Source: Perkinsus olseni
Lineage: Eukaryota; Perkinsozoa; Perkinsida; Perkinsidae
Length of the DNA: 17,027 nt
Reading direction: 5' to 3'
Assembly (NCBI GenBank): GCA_013115135.1
Contig: JABANP010000792.1
Location: 1 to 17,027, forward strand
Part shown: positions 1 to 9,482 of the stretch, in pieces
Numbering within the stretch: position 1 is the first letter of the stretch
Layout: every line of letters starts with the position of its first letter
Notes under the pieces: model-generated
Databases searched by the model: none
What the model was told of the DNA's origin: nothing
The model's input: the letters and a program-made list of their open reading frames with translations, nothing else
Translations under genes and position numbers: made by a program

Positions 1-350
1 GCATGATGATGTCTTCCACTGTTCCCTCTCACGTAGCCACTTGGGGCCCGAGTCGTGATAGGCCCGGTTCGTCGATGCCTTATGGGAAGTAAGGGACTTG
101 TGGAGGATTGATTTGGTTGGTCTTTTAGGCCCTAAGGGGGGCGCGATACCAGACAACGTCTAACACCCCCCAAGGGGTGCTGACTAGACCTATTCGCGTG
201 ATATTTGGAATGAGCCCAAGCGTCGGGTTTAGCCGGTGAAATTCATTGCCAGAATCCACCTTGAGTAGCGATCTCATGAGCCTTTTCGTAGAATGCAAGG
301 GTCGACTTCAGGATACGCGTAGTCGCAGGTTGTTGTTTGTTCCCTGGTCT
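1..350. other. Upstream region without a recognisable gene
   Basis: No open frame here gives a recognisable product. The frame of the next gene stays open back to about 246 and offers an earlier ATG at 276, so part of this stretch may be 5' UTR or extra N-terminal coding sequence. A short inverted repeat (CACCCC at 164-169, GGGGTG at 174-179) is the only structure I see. It may also hold the 3' end of a gene that begins outside the window. Confidence 0.4.
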
Positions 351-1081
351 ATGCGCCCTCCGTCGTACTCATCAAGCAGCAGCAGCAGCAGTAGTGAGAG
401 CTCGGGACCCGACAGTGATCTGTCTTCCGAAGGCTGGTCTGATAGCGAGTTGGAAGTCAGTGATCACGAGCAGGTAGTATCTAGGGGTTGACCGCGGAGG
501 ATACAGAATAGGTCAAGTCCTTGCCTTCTCTATTCCCTTTCGACTCAGGAAACCCCCGCTGTTTGCTGCATCTGCGACTATTCTAACGAGGGCCCCGTGG
601 CTGATGTCTGGGCACACATGCGCACTGCTCATAACGTCAACTCCGATCAGCAGTTCGACCTGACCGACGACTACCTTCGTATGAAACTCGTCAACTACAT
701 GAGGAAGAACGGAAGGCAGCCCTCTGGGGCCGCGGATCTTGAGTCGGACGAATGGCTGTGTCCAGTCCTCGAGGAGGACCGGCTGCTCTTCGAGGAGCTC
801 GCGGACTTTGCTCAGGAGAACTCTCCTAACGCGGGAATCTTCCCGGCCTTTCTGACGACCCCAGTCAGCTCACTAGGGAGCAGCTGCTGGCTGAGAACGC
901 CTTCCTTCGTGCTCAAGTAGAGGACTTGAGGCGTCTGTTGGCCGATGATGAAGATGAGGAGGACGGGCCGAGGTCCAGACCACGTAAAGGGGCAGGGCGG
1001 TACTACACTGGGAAGAGCTACAGCGGCGAGGCGGTCTACAGCAACGGCCCTATTGGAGCTCCTACTGTATCCCGAGAGTAG
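351..1081 (+). CDS. Orphan PRMT3-type C2H2 zinc-finger protein
   Basis: Proposed exons are 351-473, 549-about 830 and about 869-1081, giving roughly 205 residues. The first exon encodes a poly-Ser run and an acidic Ser/Asp/Glu stretch. The second opens with a C2H2 finger (Cys47, Cys50, His64, His69; CCIC then HMRTAH). It continues with LRMKLVNYMRKN and WLCPVLEEDRLLFEEL, which match the PRMT3 N-terminal module (human KLINFIR and KPVLEDDLLL). In PRMT3 this finger binds ribosomal protein uS5 (Rps2). The C-terminus is a predicted coiled coil (LTREQLLAENAFLRAQ) followed by an acidic and basic tail. It stops at 1081 with no S-adenosylmethionine-binding or PRMT catalytic motifs. ATG 351 is used as start; ATG 276 is in frame and possible. 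The last exon junction is unresolved: either a 38-nt intron 831-868 with a GC donor, or a GT-AG intron 864-922 that removes most of the coiled coil. Confidence 0.72.
474..548 (+). other. Intron 1 of the zinc-finger gene
   Basis: This 75-nt GT-AG intron (donor GTAGTATC, acceptor CGACTCAG) falls on a codon boundary. It joins the acidic N-terminal exon to the exon that starts just before the zinc-finger cysteines. It contains an in-frame stop, so the two halves can only be joined by splicing. Confidence 0.75.
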
Positions 1082-1221
1082 ATCTTATCGTACTATAGTT
1101 ACTGTTACTGATCATGATTGACCTTGGGTTCGTAAGGGAGTTGGCGGCGATAGATTGCGGATGGAGTGGTATTGGCATCAGTGTTATGAGAGGTTTAGTG
1201 TCAGTTGAGTGAGGTTTTACC
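1082..1221 (+). promoter_or_regulatory. Short intergenic spacer before VPS11
   Basis: Only 140 bp separate the stop of the zinc-finger gene from the VPS11 ATG. This space must hold the 3' end of one transcript and the 5' end of the next. I see no TATA-like box or other clear promoter element. Spacers this small are compatible with processing by spliced-leader trans-splicing, which is known in dinoflagellates and Perkinsus, but the sequence alone does not prove it. Confidence 0.35.
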
Positions 1222-4200
1222 ATGCAGAGGCTTCTTCGGCTGCCCTTCTTCGAGAGGAGGCCATTAGTCACTGTCGAGGGGATGGAAGGTCGCAAGATTA
1301 CCTGTGCCGCTGGAGGCTCCGATGCAGTGTGGCTGGGATCGGAGGATGGAGCTCTAGTGAAACTCGAAAGGGAGTAGTATAGGGGGTCGTCAGGGATGGG
1401 GGGAAATGTTGCCGAATTGTTGGAGAGAACGGACTGTCGCTGAAGGGCTCGGCTGAAGGGGAATGAGCCCAAGGCGGTTCTTGTTGAAAAGCTTGCGTGG
1501 GTCCCAACTGCTTCGCGAGGCTTCGGCTCAACATGGCTGTGAAGGGCGAAAGTGTCGCTGCTTGGTACCGAAGTAGTACTTTGAGTGTGTTTTGAGGGTT
1601 CGTAAATCTGTGGATGAGTATGCTAGTTCGAACTAGAGTCTTCGAGAGAGCGCCGCTCTGATGCCCGTGCGGTTCACCTAGAGTCCTTTCTCTCAGTTTG
1701 CGGTCATCGACTACAGCAGCATTGACTACAAGCAGCGCTCAGGAGGGCGAGGGTGCACAGCAGACTCCATTACAAGCCTTCAATAGGAGTATCGTCGGCC
1801 TCCGGGATGTCCCATTGAAGCAATGTGTGATGGCTGTGGGAGAGGACTCGGTGACTCCTGGTTTGGAGTCGGCTACTTGTTGGAAGTACTACCGCATCAA
1901 TTTGACGGACCGTGCGATCATGGCTTTCCTTTCTCCGTCTAGTAGTGGTAGTATGGATTTGTTGTGGGAGCTAGAGGGCGGCGGCCTAATGAGTGGTCTG
2001 CCCAGCGGAATGCCCTACCACGGGGTCCTGGGACCCGTTATGCTTCACGTGCGATTCGGCAGATGTTTGATTGTGATGAATCGGTGACCGTTGCGTAGCG
2101 TAAGTGCGTTCAGGTATAAAGCTTATTCTCTCTACCGCACTGACCAGAGCACAGGTCGACCATGCCTGTTACGGGAAGCTAGGATACTGGCGGGGGCCCC
2201 TCAGGATGAGGATATTACTGGCTTTGATGTCTCTGCTGACTTGACGGTACTAGGTTACTCAGTCCTCGAGTAGTCTCAGATCTGGTATCACAGGTCCTTG
2301 CGGCAGGGACTTCGCTGGGGAATGTGTATATCTATCGGAGTAGAGATCTCCTCACTGAGCGCACCTGCAAGCTGCGGGTCATCTCCCCAGCCTCTTCTTC
2401 TGAAACCCCGACTAGAGGTGGCGTACGTCATGTGGTAATATAATGGGCATGGGACAAGTGAGGGCTCCATTCGATCTGGGCAGTGGGCGTACTTACTGCG
2501 GAGATGTAGTGATTCGAGTAACGAAAGCAGGTCTGAGTGATGAGTAGTCCATCGCTATGACTGGTATAACTGAGTTTCGTACAGTCGCTCGACCAGTGTG
2601 AGCGTGAGTGGCATATGAGTACTATCGCGATGGCTGGATCGTACGAAGATGGCGGTCGCCCGTGGGTCCTACTGAGCGCTCCTGATGAGGCTTTTCTCTG
2701 CAGTCTATCATGCAGCGGCAAAGCCATCCACCCAGAGGGCAGGAGAATCGTGGTCACCTGTCGAACGGAGCTGACCAGCCGTCGGCAGCGGCCGGGGCTG
2801 CCCAGAACTACCTTTTTATAGTCTATGATGATGGAGCGGTGGCAAGCTATTCAATTGAAGGGGTGGACGGTGGTGTCACCCTCCTGGACGTGGACCCCAG
2901 CTGCTGCATTGGTGACGACGAGAGTGCGAGTAGTAGTGGTCGGAGCCTGTTGGTCGGACTGCCTGGTGAGCAGGTTCGCAGTCAGTGATGCCTGTCACCG
3001 GTGGATGCGCCCCCTTCCCGAGTATGGGGTCCCTACTGGTCCTCAGCTCAAAAGGGAGCTGTGTTCGGCTTCGATCCGAATCAGGGCAACATAGCGGCGG
3101 TAGTGAGTGGAGGTTGGTCGGATTGAACAGGTGTAGGAGGCCAGGTACCGGTCAATGAGGAGGGAAGCAACGACTGGAACCCGACAGGGCTCTATTCGTG
3201 GCGGTCTTACTTTGTACTCACAACAAGGCAGGTCCGACGAAGACGTGAGTTTTGGTATTTCGTGGCGCGCGGTAATTCTGTGTGTTGTTGCTTAGGCTCC
3301 AGTGATGTATCGGATCCGATATTGGCTGGTCAGAAGGGTGAGGGCAAGGCTGCTGCGGCCGCTGCGCATCGGCAAGGCCCTGTGAAGTGTGGTGTGACCG
3401 TAGTGTTGATGTACCCCAATGCCAACGTCCGCTTTATAGCCTTTCAAGTGAGTCGTCCTGGGGGTTGTGGCCTGCTGCTGGTGGTCATGGCGGTCGTCCC
3501 TCAGGGGGTCTTCAGTGATTTCTCGCCGGAGTCGGGCATAGTGGCGGTAGTACCGGCGTTCGACCGGTCACTGCTGGTCGTAGGTAACAACGAGCTTTCG
3601 ACAAGTTTTCTGACACCTCTAGCTGATGTGCAGGCAATAATGCATCGACTGGCAATCCCTGTGTGTATTCGCTTCACGAGAAGGCGATCACAGAGGAGGT
3701 GTCCATGCTACAGCAGAAGGGCCTCTATGAATGGGCGGTAGAGATAGCGACCAGGGAGGAGCTGCCGGTGAACCCGTACCTTACGCAGCTGTATACTAAG
3801 TAATAGGGGAAGCCCTTGTATGACCTGGGAGGGAACACGCTTCTTTCGAGTCGACTGATGCTGTGCGGCAGGTACGGTCTGAGCTTGCTGGAGAAGAATC
3901 GAGTAGAGGACGCGCTTAGAGTCTTCATCAAGGCGGCAGCTGATCTCCGTCTACCGATACAGACGAGCACTGTTATAGGTTTGTGGGGAGGCCTGTGGTG
4001 GGGCTAGTATGTTGCTCATTTCAGAAGCGTTTAGAATCCGGCATCGAGTGCCTGCGATAGCGACCTTCTTGTTGCGCCTGCATGAAGCCGAGGCAGTGAA
4101 GAAAGGGCCCGACGGACAGCTCCTGAGGCCCATACTGCTGTGAGATGGGTTGGTCCTCGTCATCGATGCATTGGGATCTGTATCAGGTATAAGGAGCACA

Positions 4201-7200
4201 CCTACATGCTGATGAAGTGCCTTTGTCGGCTGGGGGACTACCGCAGTTTAGAGAGGTTAGTGGAGCTGTTGACGAGGAAGGACTGTGATATCCCATTGGA
4301 CGTCACTACGGCGATCGATATCCTTCTCACTGGCGGGTAGGGCTACCGGTCGTCTTCAAAGTCTTTTAGGATGTCCGCTAGGTACCCGAAGTTGGCATCA
4401 CACCTCGCCCTATCATGGGGTGGCGAAGGGACGACAGCATCGGCAGCTGAGCTGTAGAGGGGCCTTGCCCGGCTTGTGTGGGAATGCCGGAAATCAGATA
4501 CGTTGGGACATGTCTCGAAGCCGACGATGGAGACTGCAAAAGGACGGCCGCTATTGAGTGAGGAGGAGCGTTGTGGGTTGGTCTTCAGAGTAGTTGGTCA
4601 GGTACTTGAAGGACCTGATAGATCGCGGTCAAGATGCAGCAGTAGGTTATCCCAGTTTGTTAGTATATCATCCTATGCGTGTTGATGTAGGTTATCTCTG
4701 TTTTGACGTCGTCGCGCGGTATCGGTCGTTCGTTGATGCACGCGAATTCAGAAGGGATGATGCCGCTGCTCGAGACTCTATTGGAGTAGGCGCACGGGTG
4801 GCCTTCATTTCGCACCTCGTGACGTCTTTGGTGTTATATTGAGCTCAAAGGTAGATGTTGGAATAAAACCATATGATATGACTCATATTACCTCTGACTG
4901 TCTTCTGTTCTTTGTATGGTACAGGAATGGGTAGACACTACAAATTTTATTGGGTCATTAACGCTGGAATGGTCTAGTTGGTTATGACGATCGCCTCACA
5001 CGCGATAGGTCCCGAGTTCGATTCTCGGTTCCAGTATATCTCGTGCAACTTTTTCTCAGTCGGCACCCTGTTGTCGAAGATGAGAAGGCTTCCTCGGACC
5101 TGGTGAGGATAAGCATATCCTATCACTAGGGATCATTGTATAACTTCTGTTATTTCAGGCCCCCGCCGCCGAGACGCCCGGTCCTGACAGTCTGAGTACC
5201 CCTATCGAGGCCTCCTTGTCACAACTCCTACTCCCCACTGAGGTGCGAAGGTTTTGCCAGGAAATCTTCGTTCGATTCTTGTCTGATGCTTTGGGAGCTC
5301 CTTAGGCCTGCGCTGGAATGCTGCTGCGGCATCTGAGCCAGAAGTCGCGTTCTTCAAAATCTAGTAGGCCACTCTTAGAAGTTTTGATCGCCTTCCAAAC
5401 GGTTACCTACGTCAGACAGCTCCTCCCTCCTGCCGCCTCTCTGCTTGGAGTTGTGTCTCGGTTGTGGGCTCCATCGGAAAGACGAGGCGACTCGGCTGCG
5501 AATGACCGACACGTTGTTCGATCGGAATTTGGGAGACAAAGCACAGACCATGGCGGAGGCATGTAGTACGAGGAGACGGGTTCTTCTGGCCTCCCGCAGC
5601 CGCCATCAGCAGTGCCATCGGCGTTTTCGTCACGGAGCTGTGCCGGAAAAAACCTGCTCAGGGCGCAGTACCTTCTGTGTTACACCATTCACCTTGAGTC
5701 TTATTCGCCCCGAGGGCTCCTTCCTCAGGTTTTCAGTCCGCATGGCTGGACGGTGTCATCGCTCTGATCGAATCATCGTTTACCCGACCCGAAGATGCAC
5801 GAGCCTTCGCCCGGGTGCTCTTTGACACTGCAGGTAGTCAGCAGCTGACTCAGTTCACCAGAGACACCGGCATCGAAGGAACTGAGCTCATTATCAGAAT
5901 TGTGGAACTTTGTCTAATCTTGGCTCGCCACACTGGAAACTAAATTTTCGCTACTGTTTAATTCCTGAGGTCGCCGCTCTGTGTATGTTGTCCTCTATGG
6001 GAGCGAGGACATCCGTTGATGGCACGGAATGCCATCTGCTCGATGATCTCCTCGAGCTCCTGGTTCCACATCATCTTCCTTTGGATGTCTTATCACGCGT
6101 TACCTTCTCTTTATCTCAGATCCAGCGAGCTTAACGCCGGCTTCGTATGTCGAGGTTTGTAACGCCGTGACAGACGGCCCTGCGGGAAAGACGACCAGTA
6201 GGATTTAACCTCGCAGCGCTGGCGGAGGCTTTTTGCTGCTCAGATAAGAAGTTGGATGAGGTTACCAGGAAGTTGTGGCTGCAGGCTCTCCGGAAACTGA
6301 GGAGGCGGCCCGTGGAGGTTCCTCGCGATCGGACGGAGGCCTTGCAGGCGATGAACGAGATAGTTGGTATGATGGCCCGGGCATCCTGCTCTAGTCTAAG
6401 CGGTTTTGTCAGGCACGCTTAGTCGGTGCTGCTCCGGCTCCCCTACAACGACCTCGGAGGTGCTGGATGCACTGGCCTTGGACCCAGCGGTGGAAGAGGA
6501 CTCGGGCGCGATGGTGGAGATGGGCACTCTCAAGCCGATGGTAGGGGGTTCTATTCCGGCTTCCTACATCTCTACTCACGTTGATGCCTCCTTCGTACTT
6601 CGACTGACATGCGTTTATCATCTGTTCTGGGGTATCTTACCTCGGTGTTGATCAGATAAGAGCTCTCCTCAAAGGCACCGGCGAGAGGTGCTCAACGTCC
6701 CTCGACAACCTCCAGCAGGACAAGGAAGAGCTCCAGCGGATGCGTCAAGAGGTATTCTTTTCTTCAATTCGCGACAGCGGAGCGATGCACCAGGTTTGTT
6801 GATTTTGGTGTAGGTTGAGAGCCTCCGGACAACGGCACGAGTGTTCAACGGTGGGGAGGGCGGTGGATCTCCGAAATGTGCCGAGTGCGGTCAGCGGATG
6901 GATTTGCCGGCGGTAGGGATCGAACCCGGGTGCCTTTACCCAGTGCTGCTGCTATCGTCAGGTTCACTTCATGTGTATGCACTCTTTCCACCAGCTCTGC
7001 CTGTCTAGTGGGGACTCGGCTCCTAACGCAGAGGATGAGTATAAGTGTCCAGTGTGCCAGCCCGAGGCGACGTGAGAAGCTAGGCGATGCGGACCTCTTC
7101 GGGGATCCCTGAGTTTTAGATACAAGGAAGGAATGAGGAAGGCACGGGAGGAGTCCATGCAAGATCCAGAGGCCCTTTCGAACTTGTGCGTCTCGCGTGC

Positions 7201-7316
7201 TTGCGGGGGCGTACCAACTTTTTCCCAGATACAAAGCTATCGGTGCATCGCCCGAAGATTTTTCGATAGTTGCCGACTACTTGGGTCGAGGCCTGTTCCA
7301 CACTACTACGACGTGA
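1222..7316 (+). CDS. VPS11: VPS11, HOPS/CORVET core subunit with C-terminal RING
   Basis: Core subunit of the HOPS and CORVET complexes that tether endosomal and vacuolar membranes. Exons: 1222-1373, 1697-1867, 2114-2246, 2294-2422, 2704-2965, 3047-3102, 3145-3244, 3296-3447, 3505-3583, 3634-3799, 3872-3978, 4025-4139, 4187-4336, 4382-4419, 4458-4557, 4602-4645, 4752-4785, 5060-5102, 5159-5242, 5306-5343, 5420-5562, 5600-5667, 5737-5833, 5887-6098, 6155-6197, 6244-6366, 6413-6540, 6656-6751, 6814-6912, 6962-7071, 7120-7185, 7229-7316. These keep one frame for 1141 residues (human about 941). Landmarks: N-terminal beta-propeller (VMAVGEDSVTPGLEYKAYSL), clathrin-type helical repeats (EWAVEIATREELPV; DIPLDVTTAIDIL), a coiled coil (LQQDKEELQRMRQEVESL), a RING-H2 (KCAECGQRMDLPAVHFMCMH, SFHQLC, CPVC; about residues 1043-1086) and the conserved tail FSIVADYLGRGLF. 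Least certain are the junctions at 3100, 4646-4751, 5344-5419 and 5563-5886. Residues between AEA and PEVAALCML are much longer than in human VPS11, so a lineage insertion or a mis-modelled exon is possible there. Confidence 0.93.
4963..5036 (+). tRNA. tRNA-Val (anticodon CAC)
   Basis: A full cloverleaf of 74 nt folds by eye. Acceptor stem GCTGGAA (4963-4969) pairs with TTCCAGT (5029-5035), with one G-U pair and discriminator A at 5036. The D arm is GTC/GAC. The anticodon stem ATCGC/GCGAT encloses loop CTCACAC, giving anticodon CAC at 4997-4999, which reads valine codon GUG. The T stem CCGAG/CTCGG encloses TTCGATT. Internal Pol III promoter boxes are intact: A box TGGTCTAGTTGG at 4970-4981 and B-box core GTTCGATTC at 5016-5024. 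No intron interrupts the anticodon loop. It lies in VPS11 intron 17, sense orientation, and so would be transcribed by both Pol II and Pol III. Confidence 0.93.
5050..5054 (+). terminator. Pol III T-run terminator overlapping a 3' splice site
   Basis: The first run of four or more T residues after the tRNA is TTTTT, 14 nt past its 3' end, which is a normal Pol III stop. The same Ts form the polypyrimidine tract of the VPS11 acceptor (TTTTTCTCAG ending at 5059). One short sequence therefore seems to serve both polymerases. Confidence 0.7.
6913..6961 (+). other. VPS11 RING intron with a perfect minus-strand B box
   Basis: A 49-nt GT-AG intron splits the RING between the first and second cysteine pairs (LPA then VHFMC). 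On the minus strand it contains GGTTCGATCCC (6916-6926), an exact match to the TFIIIC B-box consensus GGTTCGANNCC. I could not fold a complete tRNA around it. Confidence 0.6.
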
Positions 7317-7426
7317 CAATTGTGTGCAGCTGTGAGTGTTTCTCAAAGAGAACCTTCCCTGTTGATTTCGGGCACTTGAGTGCAGTAGTGGGTCTATTGG
7401 GATCGGGCGAGTTTTTTCTGTCCAGT
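7317..7426 (+). promoter_or_regulatory. VPS11-FNTA spacer with acceptor-like site at the start codon
   Basis: The spacer is 110 bp. It ends with GTTTTTTCTGTCCAG (7411-7425) followed by one T and then the ATG of the prenyltransferase gene. A polypyrimidine tract plus CAG immediately before a start codon is what a trans-splice or cis-splice acceptor looks like. No upstream coding exon is needed to complete the protein, so a spliced-leader addition site is the simplest reading. No TATA-like box is evident. Confidence 0.45.
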
Positions 7427-9382
7427 ATGTCCAGCGAACCTGCGTACATTCCTATGGACGCCCGTCCGGAGTGGAAGGGAGTTCGGCCAGTGCTGCAGGA
7501 CGACGGACCGAAGCCGTTGGTGCAGATCCAGTATACTGAGGAGTTCACGGTAATGAACGGGAGCGGCGACGGAACTGGGCTGTTTGGGAACCGTAAAGTG
7601 TGCTTCGCTCCGCTGCAACTGTACGGGTCGTCTGCTGTAGGCGAATGCCCGGGTTTCAGGATATCCACAACTATTTCCGAGCAGTCATCGAAGCGGGGGA
7701 GGCTAGCCGTAGAGCATTCGACCTCACGGCAGAGGTCATTGACCTCAACGCCGCCAACTATACCGCATGGTAGTATCTTAGGTCGACTCTGGCAAGACGT
7801 AGTACCGCTAGGATTCGCTCCGACTGGTACGCGATGGAATCGATCCTAGCATCCATATCACGACCTGCGGGTATCGAGAACAGGATGTGGCAACCCTGCT
7901 TCGCTCCGCTGTTCGCGATTGCCGGCATCCTGCTTTTGCGTTACTTCTTTCTCTGACTTGGAAGCGGATTATCAACAGACATTGGTTAGAGGTGGCCGAT
8001 CGTGACGGCTCTTGGCAGCATCTCTTCTCCGTTCGATTTCTCGGTGGGCTATCGGATTGCCTAGTCTCTGTTATCGAGGTACTGGCGGAGGAAGTGCCTC
8101 GAGGAGCTAGCGGACGATGAGCTTCTCCAAGGCGAGCTCGAGTTTACACGTAAAGTCTCCATCCACGAACCCTCTTGATGGTGATGACTCTTTCAGGAGA
8201 GTGGGCCACCGACAGCCCGAAGAACTACCAAGTCTGGTTCCACAGACGATGGGTGGTTCAACGGCTGTTTGATAAGCAACTCCTCTCGAAGCCTGATGAA
8301 GTGATGCCTGCTACTGCTACTGATGATGGTAGTGGTGGATCAGTCGTTGTCTGTTAGGAATTCGACTTCACAGCGGAGGCGCTCTCCGAAGACGCGAAGA
8401 ATCTCAACGCGTGGAGCCACAGGATGTTTGTGGTGAGGGCGGAGCGAACAGGGCACGGCTGACCTGAGACGACGGTATCAGGTCCGACTCTTCGGCCGCA
8501 ATACGACAGTGTCCGGATTGGAGGCTGAGCTTGACTTGAGTGCGGGCCTGTTGAGGGACGACTTGCGAAATAACTCGGCCTGGAACCATCGCTTCGTTGT
8601 CTTGCAAATGCTTGCCGAGATAGGTAAAACTCGAGAGCGGGAGGTGCCTGGTTCGACACCCGGTGGCGGTATTTTCAGAGCCCGAGAGCCTCGCAGAGCG
8701 GCGAGAGGCGGAACTGATCTTCGTTATGGAGGCATTGAAACTGACTCCCAATAACGAGAGCCCATGGAACTACGTCATGGTGTGGCCTCCATCAAACTCG
8801 CATCCTGACAGTCTCGAACCCTCAGGGCATCCTCTTCGACTACGCCCCGAAGGACCGGCAAGAGATCACTGCCTTAGTGGAACAGGTCCGCTCCTTCGCT
8901 CGAGAGGTAGGACAGCAGTCGTACCATATCTGACGTTCTTTCGCTCCGCCCGTTTAATGAAGAAATTTAGGATTTTCGGCTCTGGAAGTGATTTTTACAC
9001 GTGAAATGCGGTTCCAGGATCGATTCTGAGTTTCAGAATTGGCTCTTTGAACCCTGTTGATCCTAAGGCCGTTTCATGTGCCCTCATAGTCATCGGGGCG
9101 TCACAGCTCGGTGGTGAACCCTTCATTTCGGTCAGGTCGTTGAAGAGAGCCAGTCGACTGATCTTCCCCCTAACAGATTCGCCCTGGAGTACCTCGCCCG
9201 TGCTGCGTGGCAACATGACGGCGATCGTGAGAATGTGAGTTCTCATTATTGCGTTTGACTCTGCTGATTTATTTTCTCAGGCTCTGTCGTACTACGCGAG
9301 ACTGGCGGAGAGCGACCAAGTACGGCAGGGCTACTGGTTTCACGTTATGGAGCGAATCAAGAAGATTGAAGCGTCGAAATGA
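7427..9382 (+). CDS. FNTA: Protein farnesyl/geranylgeranyltransferase I alpha subunit
   Basis: Shared alpha subunit of the cytosolic enzymes that attach farnesyl or geranylgeranyl groups to C-terminal CaaX cysteines, working as a dimer with a beta subunit. Exons: 7427-7549, 7660-7769, 8079-8149, 8197-8300, 8358-8432, 8482-8623, 8679-8779, 8826-8906, 9107-9135, 9177-9234, 9281-9382, giving 331 residues (human 379, yeast Ram2 316). The N-terminus [15 protein letters not shown] is diagnostic. PFTA repeats follow: [12 protein letters not shown] (near 73-82), [10 protein letters not shown] (110-119), KNLNAWSHR (150-158), RNNSAWNHR (190-198) and NESPWNY (234-240). The C-terminus is [19 protein letters not shown]. 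An alternative for the eighth and ninth exons (8826-8917 joined to 9037-9135) is also in frame and adds 27 residues; a transcript is needed to choose. Intron 2 is unusually long (309 nt). ATG 7427 is the first in frame; MDARPEW starts at a second ATG nine codons later. Confidence 0.92.
8624..8678 (+). other. FNTA intron 6 with a perfect B box
   Basis: This 55-nt GT-AG intron carries GGTTCGACACC (8650-8660), an exact B-box match, inside CCTGGTTCGACACCCGG, which resembles a tRNA T arm with one stem mismatch. No matching acceptor stem or D arm is found upstream, so it is not an intact tRNA. Confidence 0.55.
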
Positions 9383-9482
9383 ACTGGAGTTTCTACTCTG
9401 ATGGGCGTTTAGTTGTTAATCCTGGGTTGTGACGGGTGATGTGTCAGTGGGAATTAGTCCATTTGGATGACCTCTGGCGTCA
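9383..9482 (+). promoter_or_regulatory. FNTA to FTFG-gene spacer
   Basis: A 100-bp gap between the FNTA stop and the next ATG. No clear promoter element or polyadenylation signal is visible. A TTAG at about 9455 could be an acceptor for a spliced leader, but it lacks a strong pyrimidine tract. Confidence 0.3.

Larger units (their letters stand above)
4786..5059 (+). other. VPS11 intron 17, host of a tRNA gene
   Basis: This 274-nt intron has donor GTAGGCGC and acceptor TTTTTCTCAG. The flanking exons join as LLETLL then DRHPVVEDEKASSDL, which aligns with human VPS11 LLKGLCTDYRPSLEG, so the intron boundaries are well supported. It is five to six times longer than the usual intron here because it carries a complete tRNA gene on the same strand. 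Confidence 0.82.

Noticed and set aside
376..403. AGC-type repeat encoding poly-Ser as a regulatory microsatellite
   Set aside because: It lies in frame in the acidic Ser-rich N-terminus, where such low complexity is ordinary.
6880..6975. Possible minus-strand tRNA around GGTTCGATCCC
   Set aside because: The T-arm stem does not pair fully, and no acceptor stem, D arm or anticodon arm can be built. It is kept only as a B-box observation.
7133..7849. Long plus-strand open frame of 238 codons spanning the end of VPS11 and the start of FNTA
   Set aside because: It runs through the VPS11 stop region, an intergenic spacer and FNTA introns. Only the piece from 7427 to 7549 is coding in this frame.
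8596..8670. Possible plus-strand tRNA ending in FNTA intron 6
   Set aside because: The T-stem has a mismatch, there is no complementary acceptor 5' strand, and most of the span is FNTA coding sequence.
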